Positions 44,458 to 52,649 of a stretch of 64,000 nt of DNA are shown piece after piece. Both the position numbers and the translations under genes were made by a program. The DNA comes from Microbacterium wangchenii (GTDB lineage: Bacteria > Actinomycetota > Actinomycetes > Actinomycetales > Microbacteriaceae): contig NZ_CP038266.1 in the NCBI RefSeq assembly GCF_004564355.1, positions 3,348,001 through 3,412,000 of the forward strand, written 5' to 3'. The notes under the pieces were generated by a model, which worked only from the letters and a program-made list of their open reading frames with translations, did not search any database and was not told where the DNA came from. The stretch's first letter is position 1. Every line of letters begins with the position of its first letter.

Positions 44458-46494
44458 ATGACCAACCCCACCGCCGCATCCCTCATCGCCCGCAGCAATC
44501 GCCTGGGCGCCGACCCTAAGAACACCAACTACGCCGGCGGGAACACCTCCGCCAAGGGCACCGACACCGACCCGGTCACCGGCGAGCCCGTCGAGCTGCT
44601 GTGGGTGAAGGGCTCCGGCGGCGACCTCGGCACGCTCACGGAGAAGGGGCTCGCCGTCCTCCGTCTGGACCGCATGCGCGCGCTCGTGGACGTCTACCCC
44701 GGGATCGAGCGCGAGGACGAGATGGTCGCGGCGTTCGACTACTGCCTGCACGGCAAGGGCGGCGCGGCTCCCTCGATCGACACCGCGATGCACGGCCTGG
44801 TGGATGCGGCGCACGTGGACCACCTGCATCCCGATGCCGGCATCGCCATCGCGACGGCCGCCGACGGCGAAGAGCTGACCGCCAAGATCTTCGGAGAGAA
44901 GGTCGTGTGGGTGCCGTGGCGGCGGCCCGGCTTCCAGCTGGGGCTCGACATCGCCGCGATCAAGGAGCAGAACCCGGAGGCGGTCGGCTGCATCCTCGGC
45001 GGGCACGGCATCACCGCGTGGGGCGACACGTCGGATGAGGCCGAGGCGAACTCGCTGTGGATCATCCAGACGGCGCAGGCCTACATCGACGAGCACGGCG
45101 CGGCCGAGCCCTTCGGCGGCGTGCGCGCCGGTTTCGAGGCGCTCCCGGAGGCCGAGCGGCGCGCGAAGGCGGCGGCGCTGGCCCCCACCATCCGGGGCCT
45201 GGCCTCCACCGACAAGCCGATGGTCGGGCACTTCACCGACTCCGACGACGTGCTGGAGTTCCTCGCCCGGGAGAAGGCCCCTCACCTCGCGGAGCTGGGC
45301 ACGAGCTGCCCCGACCACTTCCTGCGCACCAAGGTCAAGCCGATGCTGCTCGACCTGCCCGCCGACGCGTCGGTGGAGGACGCCATCGCGCGGCTCAAGG
45401 AGCTGCACGCGCAGTACCGCGCCGACTACCAGGCGTACTACGACGCGCACGCGGATGCGGACTCGCCGGCCATGCGCGGCGCCGACCCGCTCATCGTGCT
45501 GATCCCGGGCGTGGGCATGTTCTCCTACGGCGCGAACAAGCAGACCGCGCGCGTGGCCGGGGAGTTCTACGTCAACGCGATCCACGTGATGCGCGGCGCG
45601 GAAGCCCTGTCCACCTACACCCCGATCTCCGATGCGGAGAAGTTCCGCATCGAGTACTGGGCGCTGGAGGAGGCCAAGCTCCAGCGGATGCCGAAGCCGA
45701 AGTCGCACCAGGGCCGCATCGCCTTCGTCACCGGCGCCGCATCCGGCATCGGCAAGGCGATCGCGACGCGCCTGGCGGCCGAGGGCGCGTGCGTCGTCGT
45801 CGCCGATCTCGACCTGGAGAAGGCGCAGGCGGCGGCGGCCGAGCTCGGGAACACGGACGTCGCGATCGGCATCGCGGCCAACGTCGCCGACGCCGACGCG
45901 GTGCAGGCCGCGATCGACGCGACGCTGCTGGCGTTCGGCGGCATCGACCTCGTCGTGAACAACGCGGGGCTCTCGCTGTCGAAGCCGCTGCTGGAGACCA
46001 CCGAGAAGGACTGGGACCTGCAGCACGACGTGATGGCCAAGGGCTCGTTCTTCGTGTCGAAGGCGGCCGCTCAGGCGCTCATCGAGCAGCGCATGGGCGG
46101 GGACATCGTCTACATCTCCTCGAAGAACTCCGTCTTCGCCGGGCCGAACAACATCGCATACTCGGCCACCAAGGCCGACCAGGCCCACCAGGTGCGCCTG
46201 CTCGCGGTCGAACTCGGCGAGCACGGCGTGCGTGTGAACGGCATCAACCCCGACGGCGTCGTCCGCGGCTCGGGCATCTTCGCCTCGGGCTGGGGCGCCA
46301 ACCGCGCCGCGACGTACGGCGTGAAGGAAGAGGACCTCGGCCAGTTCTACGCCAACCGCACGATCCTCAAGCGCGAGGTCGTCCCCGAGAACGTCGCCGA
46401 CGCGGTGTACGTCCTCACCGGGCCGGAGCTGTCCCGCACGACAGGCCTGCACGTGCCGGTGGACTCCGGCGTCGCGGCCGCGTTCCTGCGATGA
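44458..46494 (+). CDS. rhaD: Bifunctional rhamnulose-1-phosphate aldolase/L-lactaldehyde dehydrogenase
   Basis: Cleaves L-rhamnulose 1-phosphate to DHAP and L-lactaldehyde and oxidises the latter to lactate, as in the RhaEW-type enzymes. Residues ~1-410 form the class II aldolase/adducin domain with zinc ligands in HVDHLHPDAG near 123 and GGHGITAWG near 183. Residues ~420-678 form an SDR (TGAASGIGKAIATRLA near 425, YISSKNSVFAG, catalytic YSATK near 565, PVDSGVAAAF end). GAAGGAAC precedes the ATG. It overlaps rhaB. Confidence 0.95.
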   Translation: MTNPTAASLIARSNRLGADPKNTNYAGGNTSAKGTDTDPVTGEPVELLWVKGSGGDLGTLTEKGLAVLRLDRMRALVDVYPGIEREDEMVAAFDYCLHGKGGAAPSIDTAMHGLVDAAHVDHLHPDAGIAIATAADGEELTAKIFGEKVVWVPWRRPGFQLGLDIAAIKEQNPEAVGCILGGHGITAWGDTSDEAEANSLWIIQTAQAYIDEHGAAEPFGGVRAGFEALPEAERRAKAAALAPTIRGLASTDKPMVGHFTDSDDVLEFLAREKAPHLAELGTSCPDHFLRTKVKPMLLDLPADASVEDAIARLKELHAQYRADYQAYYDAHADADSPAMRGADPLIVLIPGVGMFSYGANKQTARVAGEFYVNAIHVMRGAEALSTYTPISDAEKFRIEYWALEEAKLQRMPKPKSHQGRIAFVTGAASGIGKAIATRLAAEGACVVVADLDLEKAQAAAAELGNTDVAIGIAANVADADAVQAAIDATLLAFGGIDLVVNNAGLSLSKPLLETTEKDWDLQHDVMAKGSFFVSKAAAQALIEQRMGGDIVYISSKNSVFAGPNNIAYSATKADQAHQVRLLAVELGEHGVRVNGINPDGVVRGSGIFASGWGANRAATYGVKEEDLGQFYANRTILKREVVPENVADAVYVLTGPELSRTTGLHVPVDSGVAAAFLR

Positions 46495-47921
46495 CCACCC
46501 CCGGGTCGGCCGCGTCGGGCGCGGTCGCCGCGGTCGACCTCGGGGCCACGAGCGGCCGCGTCATGATCGGGCGGGTCGGGCCGGGGCTGCTCGCCCTCGA
46601 GCCGGTCGCCCGGTTCGCCAACGGGCCCGTCGAGCGCGGCGACGGCTGGCACTGGGACTTCGATGCGCTGTTCGGTCACGTCGTGACGGGCCTGGCGGAT
46701 GCCGTGGCGGCCGAGCCCGGCGTGGCCGGCATCGGGATCGACTCGTGGGCGGTGGACTACGGCCTGCTGCGGGACGGCGCGCTCCTGGCCGAGCCGTTCC
46801 ACTACCGGGATGAGCGCACGGCCGAGGGCGTCGCATCCGTCCACGCCCGGGTGCCCTTCGCCGACCTCTACCAGCGCAACGGCCTGCAGCACCTGCCGTT
46901 CAACACGCTGTACCAGTTCGCCGCCGAGGCACGCCTGGACGAGGCGGAGACGGCGCTGCTCATCCCCGACCTCGTCGCGCACCTCCTCACCGGTGAGCGG
47001 ATCGCCGAGCGCACGAACGCGTCCACGACGGGCCTGCTCGACGTGCGCACCGGCGAGTGGGACCTCCCGCTCGCCGAACGCCTCGGCATCCCCGCGCACA
47101 TCCTTCCGCCGCTGGTCGACCCGGGCACGCGCGTCGGGGCTCTCACCCCGGCTGTGGCGCGCCGCATCGGCGCTCCCCTGGAGGTCGTGACCGTCGGCTC
47201 GCACGACACCGCCTCGGCGGTGGTCGCGGTGCCCCTGTCGTCGCCGAACGCGGCGTACATCTCGTGCGGCACGTGGGGACTCGTCGGCCTCGAGCTGGAC
47301 GCCCCCATCGTGACGGACGCCGCCCGCGAGGCGAACTTCACGAACGAGCTCGGCGTGGACGGACGCGTGCGGTTCCTGCACAACGTGACGGGGCTGTGGC
47401 TGATCAGCGAAACGGTCCGCGCGTGGGAGCAGGAGGACGGGGCGCCGGTGAACCTGCCGGATCTCCTCGCCGCGGCGGCGCGGACGGATGCGCCCGCCGT
47501 GGTCTTCGACGCGAACGATCCGTCGCTGTCGGCCCCGGGCGACATGCCGGGCCGGATCGCGGCCGTGCTGCGCGCGGCCGGAGGCGCGGTGCCCGAGGGC
47601 AGGGCCGCGTTCGCCCGGGTGATCGTGGAGAGCATCGCGGCCGCCTTCGCCGACGCCGTGCGGACGGCGGGGTACCTGGCCGACCGCGAGGTCGACAGCA
47701 TCCACATCGTCGGCGGCGGCGCCCTCAACGAGCTGCTGTGCCAGGCCACCGCCGACCGCTCCGGGCTGCCGGTCCTCGCCGGGCCGGTGGAGGCCACCGC
47801 GCTGGGCAATGTGCTCGTCCAGGCCCGCGCCCACGGGTGGTTCGGCACGGATGCTCCGCTGGAGACGCTGCGCGCCGCCGTCGCCGCCGCCTTCCGTCCG
47901 CGCCGGCACACCCCCCGCTGA
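46491..47921 (+). CDS. rhaB: L-rhamnulokinase
   Basis: Phosphorylates L-rhamnulose at O1. The 476-residue FGGY kinase begins with the phosphate loop VAAVDLGATSGRVMIGRV and carries GIGIDSWAVDYGLL near residue 83, the GSHDTASAVVAVPL adenosine/catalytic region near 235, SCGTWGLVGLEL, and IHIVGGGALNELLCQATADR near 405. The ATG overlaps the aldolase stop. It ends the rhamnose operon; a long hairpin repeat follows within about 50 bp and may terminate it. Confidence 0.95.
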   Translation: MTTPGSAASGAVAAVDLGATSGRVMIGRVGPGLLALEPVARFANGPVERGDGWHWDFDALFGHVVTGLADAVAAEPGVAGIGIDSWAVDYGLLRDGALLAEPFHYRDERTAEGVASVHARVPFADLYQRNGLQHLPFNTLYQFAAEARLDEAETALLIPDLVAHLLTGERIAERTNASTTGLLDVRTGEWDLPLAERLGIPAHILPPLVDPGTRVGALTPAVARRIGAPLEVVTVGSHDTASAVVAVPLSSPNAAYISCGTWGLVGLELDAPIVTDAAREANFTNELGVDGRVRFLHNVTGLWLISETVRAWEQEDGAPVNLPDLLAAAARTDAPAVVFDANDPSLSAPGDMPGRIAAVLRAAGGAVPEGRAAFARVIVESIAAAFADAVRTAGYLADREVDSIHIVGGGALNELLCQATADRSGLPVLAGPVEATALGNVLVQARAHGWFGTDAPLETLRAAVAAAFRPRRHTPR

Positions 47922-47971
47922 GCCGACGGCGCACCCCTGCGCCGAGGTGCCTCCCGCGTCCGCGCCCCGCT

Positions 47972-48037
47972 TCCCGCGCCTGTTCCGTGCATCCGCGCCG
48001 TAAAGATGTGGCGCGGATGCACCGAAGTGGCGCGAAC
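47972..48037. repeat. REP-like inverted repeat, copy 2
   Basis: Arms 47972-47999 and 48010-48037 pair over 28 bases (22 matches; the inner GTGCATCCGCGCC is perfect) around a 10-base loop, GTAAAGATGT. The right arm and its end, TGGCGCGAACAGGGGA, match copy 1 at 26471-26505. It lies between the convergent rhaB and LacI genes and may act as a terminator. Confidence 0.8.
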
Positions 48038-48039
48038 AG

Positions 48040-48079
48040 GGGACGGCGCGGGACGGCGCGGGACGGCGCGGGACGGGCG
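48040..48079. repeat. Tandem 10-bp repeat GGGACGGCGC
   Basis: Three exact GGGACGGCGC units (48040-48069) and a fourth altered unit follow directly on the REP-like repeat and stop just before the LacI stop codon at 48090. The remaining part of 47922-48089 shows no gene. Confidence 0.85.
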
Positions 48080-48089
48080 GGGGCCGGTG

Positions 48090-49061
48090 CTAGCGGCAGG
48101 AGTCGCGCTCGACGAGGGTGACGTCCACGACGGCGCGCTCCGGATCGGCGGCGGGCGCGGACAGCCGCGACAGCACGCGCTCGGCGGCCAACCGCCCGAG
48201 CCGGTCGGCGTTCTGGTCGATGACGGTGATCGCCGGGCGCAGGAGATCGGCCAGGGGGAAGTCGCCGAAGCCGACCAGCGGCACGTGATCGTCGCGCATG
48301 CCGCGCACCAGCGCCATCGTCGTCCGCGCATTCGAGGAGAAGATCGCCGTGGCCGGATCATCCAGCCCGAGCACGCGCGCGACCTCGCGCTGCGCCGCCG
48401 CCGGATCGGCCACGTCGGCGGCGATCAGGGCGTCGTCGATCGGCGATCCGGCTTCGCGGAGGGCGCGGCGCCAGCCTTCCAGCCGCGCGTGCTCGGTGGA
48501 GCGCCCGAGCACGTCGCCGAGGTAGGCGATGCGCCGGTGTCCGTGCCCGAGCAGATGCGTCGTGGCCGCATACGCCCCCGCCTCATCGTCGGCGGTGAAG
48601 GTGTCGGCCCGGATCCCGGTGGGGGCGCGGTCGACACACACGATCGGGGTGGACTCCTGCCACCGCCCGAGGTATGCCTGATCGTCGCCGACGGGCGCCA
48701 CGATGAGGCCGGACAGCTTGCGCCCGAGGAGCGACTCGATGGTGGCGCGCTCATCGGCGGGGTCGTCGCCCAGGCTCGTCACGAGCGTGGACATCCCGGC
48801 ATGCCGTGCGACATCGTCCACCGCCCGCGCGATCGCGGCGAAGAACGGGTCCACGATGTCGGGCACCGCGACCCCGATCACCGACGAGCGCCCGGCGCGG
48901 AAGGTCGTGGCGAGCACGTTCGGAACGTAGTTGAGCTCGCGCATGACGCGCTGCACGCGCTCGCGCGTGTGCGGGAGCACATGCGGATCGTCGTTGAAGA
49001 CCCGGGAGACCGTCTTCGCACTGACCCCGGCCCGTGCGGCCACGTCTCGCATCGTCGTCAC
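48090..49061 (-). CDS. LacI-family regulator of the sugar/polyol locus
   Basis: A 323-residue LacI regulator at the distal end of the 48-64 kb run. The HTH is TMRDVAARAGVSAKTVSRVF near residues 3-22; the effector domain has AIFSSNARTTMALVRG and VPLVGFGDFPLADLLRPAIT. It closely parallels the LacI protein at 62940 in its C-terminal wording (FGDFxLADL..PAITV), so the two may be paralogues. GTG at 49061 has AAGGA upstream; Met at residue 4 is an alternative. It lies 40 bp after the LacD-like aldolase gene and is probably co-transcribed. Confidence 0.92.
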   Translation of the reverse strand: MTTMRDVAARAGVSAKTVSRVFNDDPHVLPHTRERVQRVMRELNYVPNVLATTFRAGRSSVIGVAVPDIVDPFFAAIARAVDDVARHAGMSTLVTSLGDDPADERATIESLLGRKLSGLIVAPVGDDQAYLGRWQESTPIVCVDRAPTGIRADTFTADDEAGAYAATTHLLGHGHRRIAYLGDVLGRSTEHARLEGWRRALREAGSPIDDALIAADVADPAAAQREVARVLGLDDPATAIFSSNARTTMALVRGMRDDHVPLVGFGDFPLADLLRPAITVIDQNADRLGRLAAERVLSRLSAPAADPERAVVDVTLVERDSCR

Positions 49062-49101
49062 GCCGTCATCCTTCCATCCGACCGGGCCGGATCGTCGGAT
49101 T

Positions 49102-49989
49102 TCAGCGGCCGTCGACGGCGGCGGCCAGCTCGTGGAGGCGGACGAGGGCCCGCTCGGTGAGCAGGTGCGCACGGGTATCGGCCGAGATCGACAGGCTGTC
49201 TTTCCAAAGCGACCGGCCTGCCATGGCACCCGCTGCCCCGGCCGACATCGCCGTGCGCACCTGGTTGATGAAACTCTCGTGGTCCACTCCCGCGGACAGC
49301 ACCGCCCACGGCACCCCCTGCGCCGCGGCCGTGACCGCGGCGCACGCCTCGGCGCTGCCGGGATACTGCAGCTTGAGCACCTTCGCGCCGCACGCCACGG
49401 CGAGGGCTGCCCCGTCGGCGACGAGCGAGGCGAAGGATGCCGCGTACTCCTCGTCGCTCTCCCCCGGCAGCTGGTAGGTCAGCAGCTCCACGATGAGCAG
49501 CACGCCCTCCGCCTCGCACGCCGCGACCAGCTCGCGGATCTCGTGCGCGACGCGGGAGGCGGTGTCCTGCCGGTCGGGCCGGGTGTACCAGAGCATCTTG
49601 GCGACGTCGCCGCCGAGTGCGCGGACGGTTGCGGGGGTGACCCCGTCGACGTACTTCGTGTAGCGGAGCCCGTCGACCTCCTCGAACCCGGATGCGTCGA
49701 GCCCGACCACGAGCGCCGTGTCCCGGGCGAGGACACCGTCGTCGACGATGGCCGGCAGGGCGACCTCGGGGTCGAGCAGGATGGCGGGGGCGTGGTTGGC
49801 GAGGTGCCGCACGAGGTCTGCCTTGACCTCCGCCAGCTCGGCCTTCGTGATCGCTGCGGACCCGTCCGGTGCATCGAGGATCGCCGCCTTCATGCCGTTG
49901 CGCTGGTCGGCTGCGACGATGAGCATGTTCCCGGCCGCCGTGGAGATGCCCTGCATGCCGCGTCGCTCGGCGGTGGTCAGTGCGTTCAT
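49102..49989 (-). CDS. LacD/YihT-like class I aldolase
   Basis: A 295-residue class I aldolase of the tagatose-1,6-bisphosphate/sulfofructose-1-phosphate aldolase superfamily. IVAADQRNGMKAAILD is at the N-terminus, the candidate Schiff-base Lys is in AKVLKLQYPGS near residue 197, and VPWAVLSAGVDHESFINQV with AGRSLW forms the phosphate-binding end. The product is probably DHAP plus a three-carbon aldehyde (phosphate), but whether the substrate is tagatose bisphosphate, another ketose phosphate or a sulfo-sugar cannot be told. It has its own promoter 175 bp after the PfkB-kinase gene. Confidence 0.85.
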   Translation of the reverse strand: MNALTTAERRGMQGISTAAGNMLIVAADQRNGMKAAILDAPDGSAAITKAELAEVKADLVRHLANHAPAILLDPEVALPAIVDDGVLARDTALVVGLDASGFEEVDGLRYTKYVDGVTPATVRALGGDVAKMLWYTRPDRQDTASRVAHEIRELVAACEAEGVLLIVELLTYQLPGESDEEYAASFASLVADGAALAVACGAKVLKLQYPGSAEACAAVTAAAQGVPWAVLSAGVDHESFINQVRTAMSAGAAGAMAGRSLWKDSLSISADTRAHLLTERALVRLHELAAAVDGR

Positions 49990-50041
49990 GCGGTGTCCTC
50001 TTCCGTTCGCTGCTGCAAGAAAACCCCGGGAATTCAGCCAT

Positions 50042-50094
50042 GACACCGGTGACTTGCTCGCTTCCATGGTGCCCCCTGCACGCTGGTCTGTCAA
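50042..50094 (-). promoter_or_regulatory. Promoter and candidate LacI operator of the LacD-like gene
   Basis: Read leftward, TTGACA (50089-50094), 17 bp and CACCAT (50066-50071) form a promoter with a consensus -35. GACACCGGTGAC (50042-50053) in the leader is symmetric at 10 of 12 positions with a central CG, as LacI-family sites usually are. The rest of 49990-50164 shows no gene. Confidence 0.55.
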
Positions 50095-50164
50095 TGCACC
50101 CCGCGGCGGCGCAGCCAGGCCCGCACGGCGCCGCCAGGGCGCCGCGCCCACCCCGCGGGAGCGG

Positions 50165-51166
50165 TCAGGCGCCCCCCGCCGGCTCCGACAGCGCGGTGGC
50201 CGGGTCGGGCGCGACGGTGACGACGGCCTCGGGCAGCCCGCCCAGCCCGGGGAGCACCGTGGTGGTCTGCGCCACGGCGTGCGCGCCCCACGCGGCGGCA
50301 TGGGCGACGGCGGATTCCAGCGGCGCCGAGCCGCCGTCCGCGAGCCCTACGAGGAACCCGGCCAGCGACGCGTCGCCGGCGCCGGCGGTGTTGCCCAGAC
50401 GCCGCGGACGGGCGTGGGCGTGCACGACCTCGTCGGCCGAGACGGCGAGCGCGCCGTCGGCGCCCATGCTGACGTACGCCAGCCCGAGCCCCCGATCGAT
50501 GAGCGTGCGCGCGGCGGCGACGACGTCGCCCACCGTGACGAGCGCACGGCCGGTCAGTTCCGCCAGCTCGGCGGTGTTCGGCTTGATGAGGTCGAGGTCG
50601 GGCGTGGCGCCGAGGGCGCGGGCGAGGCCGGTGCCGCTGGTGTCCACCGCGACGCGGATGCCGCGCTCCCGCGCGCGCGTGAACAGCTCCGTCGCATCCA
50701 CGGGTCGCCCCGTGCCGGCCAGCACCGGCAGCGAACCGCACAGCACGAGCCACTCGGCCCCGGAGGCGGTGGCCTGCGTGAGGGCCGTGTCGGTCGCCTG
50801 CGCCCACGCGTCCGCCGTCAGCGGCGGCGTGGGGGCGTTGACCTTCGTGGTCGCGCCGGCGGCGTCGACGATCGCGGTGTTCACGCGCGTGGCACCGGGC
50901 ACCGGGACGATCCGCAGCATCCCGGCGTGGGGGGAATGCCCGGCGAACGCGAGGTCGTCGTGCCCGAGGACCACGACGGCCGCGGTGGGGACCCCGGCGA
51001 GGTCGAGGGCGGCGGAGAGGTTGACGCCCTTGCCGCTGACCTCGCGGGCGTACTCGGAGGCGCGGATGAGGTCGCCCCGGGCGAAGCCGTCGACCAGGTA
51101 GGTCGCATCGATGGCGCCGGCGGGCGTCAGCGTCACGACACCGCCGCCGCGTGCGCGCGCGGTCAT
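50165..51166 (-). CDS. PfkB-family kinase (1-phosphofructokinase/tagatose-6-phosphate kinase type)
   Basis: A 333-residue ribokinase-family kinase. VTLTPAGAIDATYLVDGF at the N-terminus and REVSGKGVNLSAAL near residue 43 place it in the FruK/LacC subgroup. The catalytic anion hole is LGNTAGAGDASLAGFL near 255, with the base Asp. It should phosphorylate a ketose phosphate at C1 or C6, making a bisphosphate for one of the adjacent aldolases. The ATG overlaps the stop of the class II aldolase gene (ATGA). Confidence 0.88.
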   Translation of the reverse strand: MTARARGGGVVTLTPAGAIDATYLVDGFARGDLIRASEYAREVSGKGVNLSAALDLAGVPTAAVVVLGHDDLAFAGHSPHAGMLRIVPVPGATRVNTAIVDAAGATTKVNAPTPPLTADAWAQATDTALTQATASGAEWLVLCGSLPVLAGTGRPVDATELFTRARERGIRVAVDTSGTGLARALGATPDLDLIKPNTAELAELTGRALVTVGDVVAAARTLIDRGLGLAYVSMGADGALAVSADEVVHAHARPRRLGNTAGAGDASLAGFLVGLADGGSAPLESAVAHAAAWGAHAVAQTTTVLPGLGGLPEAVVTVAPDPATALSEPAGGA

Positions 51167-52005
51167 GCGCGGCCCTCGCCCGTGCCGCCCACGATCAGCC
51201 GCAGCATCCGCGCGACTTCCCGCGCGACGGCGTCGCGGGCGGGGCGCACGTAGGTGCGCGGATCGACCACCGCCGGGTCGGCGGCGAGCGCCTCGCGCAC
51301 CGCGCCGGTGAAGACGACGTTCAGGTGGGTGCCGATGTTGATCTTGCGCATGCCGGCGCCGATCGCGCCGTCGATGCCCGCGTCGGGCACGCCGCTGGAG
51401 CCGTGCAGCACGAGCGGCACCGGCACCCGTGCGGCGAGGCGGGAGATGAGGTCCTCGTCCAGCGACGCGGCGCGCTCGGTCATAGCGTGCGAACTGCCCA
51501 CCGCGACCGCGAGCGCGTCGACGCCGGTGGCGGCGACGAAGGCCGCGGCGTCCTCGACGTCGGTGCGGACTCCGGGCGTGTGGGCACCGCCCTTCCCGCC
51601 GACTTCGCCGAGCTCCGCCTCCACCCACGCGCCGGCCGCGTGCGCGCGGTCGGCGACGGCGCGCGTGCGTGCGACGTTCTCGTCGTCGGGGAGGTGCGCG
51701 CCGTCGAACATCACCGAGCGCACGCCGGCGGCCAGGGCGGCATCCACGAGGTCTTCGTCGGTGGCATGGTCCAGGTGCACGACGACGGGAACCCGGGCGC
51801 CGTGGGCGAGTTCCAGCGCCGCGGATGCGGCGGGGCCGAGGGCACCGTGGAAGCGGACGGCGTTCTGCGACAGCTGCAGCACGACACCCGTGCCGGCCTC
51901 CTCGGCACCGGCGACGATCGCCTGAGCGAGCTCGAGCTGCACGAAGTTGAACGCGCCGACGGCACGGTGCTCGGCGAGGAGGGTGGACATGTTCGCCAGC
52001 GTCAT
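51163..52005 (-). CDS. Class II fructose/tagatose-bisphosphate aldolase (GatY/FbaA family)
   Basis: A 280-residue zinc-dependent aldolase. Metal ligands are in PVVVHLDHATDEDLV near residue 82 (His), AELGEVGGKGGAH near 130 (Glu) and VLHGSSGVPDAGI near 200 (His). GMRKINIGTHLN near 220 binds phosphate. At this length it fits the GatY/KbaY group acting on tagatose or fructose 1,6-bisphosphate. It overlaps the genes on both sides by ATGA, so kinase-aldolase-kinase are made as one coupled set. Confidence 0.9.
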   Translation of the reverse strand: MTLANMSTLLAEHRAVGAFNFVQLELAQAIVAGAEEAGTGVVLQLSQNAVRFHGALGPAASAALELAHGARVPVVVHLDHATDEDLVDAALAAGVRSVMFDGAHLPDDENVARTRAVADRAHAAGAWVEAELGEVGGKGGAHTPGVRTDVEDAAAFVAATGVDALAVAVGSSHAMTERAASLDEDLISRLAARVPVPLVLHGSSGVPDAGIDGAIGAGMRKINIGTHLNVVFTGAVREALAADPAVVDPRTYVRPARDAVAREVARMLRLIVGGTGEGRA

Positions 52006-52649
52006 GCGCGGACGTCCCTTCGGTAGTCGACCGCGAAGACACGGTCGGCGCGGTGCGCGGTGGTCTGGACGAGTTCGGCGTTGCGCTGATCGGTGCCCAG
52101 CGCCCACGCGCGCGCCGCTGCCGGGTCGCGGCCGTAGCTCTCGTGGCGCGCGATGAGCCACTGCCGGCGCGAGACCTCATCCGGCTGGACGAACCAGACC
52201 TCGTCCAGGCACGGGCGCACCCGCTCCCACCCGCCGGAATCCAGCAGGAGGTAGTTCCCCTCCGTCAGCACGAGAGGCACCTCCGGGTCCACGCGGACGG
52301 ATCCGGCGACGGCCGCTTCCAGCGAACGGTCGAACACGGGCGCGTAGACAGCCCGGTCGCGGGCCCGGATGCGCTCGAGCGTTGCGACGTACCCGTCGAC
52401 GTCGAAGGTGTCGGGGGCGCCCTTCCGATCCCCCCGGCCCAGGCGCGCCAGTTCGGCATCGGCGAGGTGGAAGGCATCCATCCCCACGAGCACCGCGTCG
52501 GGCCCCAGGGCGGCCAGCAGCGCGTCCGAGAGGACGCTCTTGCCGGCCCCTGGGGCTCCCGCGATACCGAGCAGAGCGCGCTGGCCACCGGCGGCGAGCT
52601 GCCGCGCGCGCTCCACGAGCTCGTCCACATGCACGGTGGGCACGGTCAT
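52002..52649 (-). CDS. Uridine-kinase-like P-loop kinase (FrcK-like)
   Basis: A 215-residue P-loop kinase of the phosphoribulokinase/uridine kinase family. Walker A is LLGIAGAPGAGKSVLSDAL near residue 28, VGMDAFHLADAEL near 55 is the acceptor-site Asp region, and LTEGNYLLLD near 128 follows. In sugar loci such proteins act as sugar kinases; from memory frcK of the Sinorhizobium fructose ABC locus encodes this type. It could phosphorylate a free ketohexose for the downstream PfkB kinase. Stop-start overlaps couple it to both neighbours. Confidence 0.85.
   Translation of the reverse strand: MTVPTVHVDELVERARQLAAGGQRALLGIAGAPGAGKSVLSDALLAALGPDAVLVGMDAFHLADAELARLGRGDRKGAPDTFDVDGYVATLERIRARDRAVYAPVFDRSLEAAVAGSVRVDPEVPLVLTEGNYLLLDSGGWERVRPCLDEVWFVQPDEVSRRQWLIARHESYGRDPAAARAWALGTDQRNAELVQTTAHRADRVFAVDYRRDVRA

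Noticed and set aside
43621..46452. A minus-strand open frame of over 900 codons
   Set aside because: Antisense to the MFS permease and the bifunctional aldolase/dehydrogenase of the rhamnose operon; composition is biased and motif-free.
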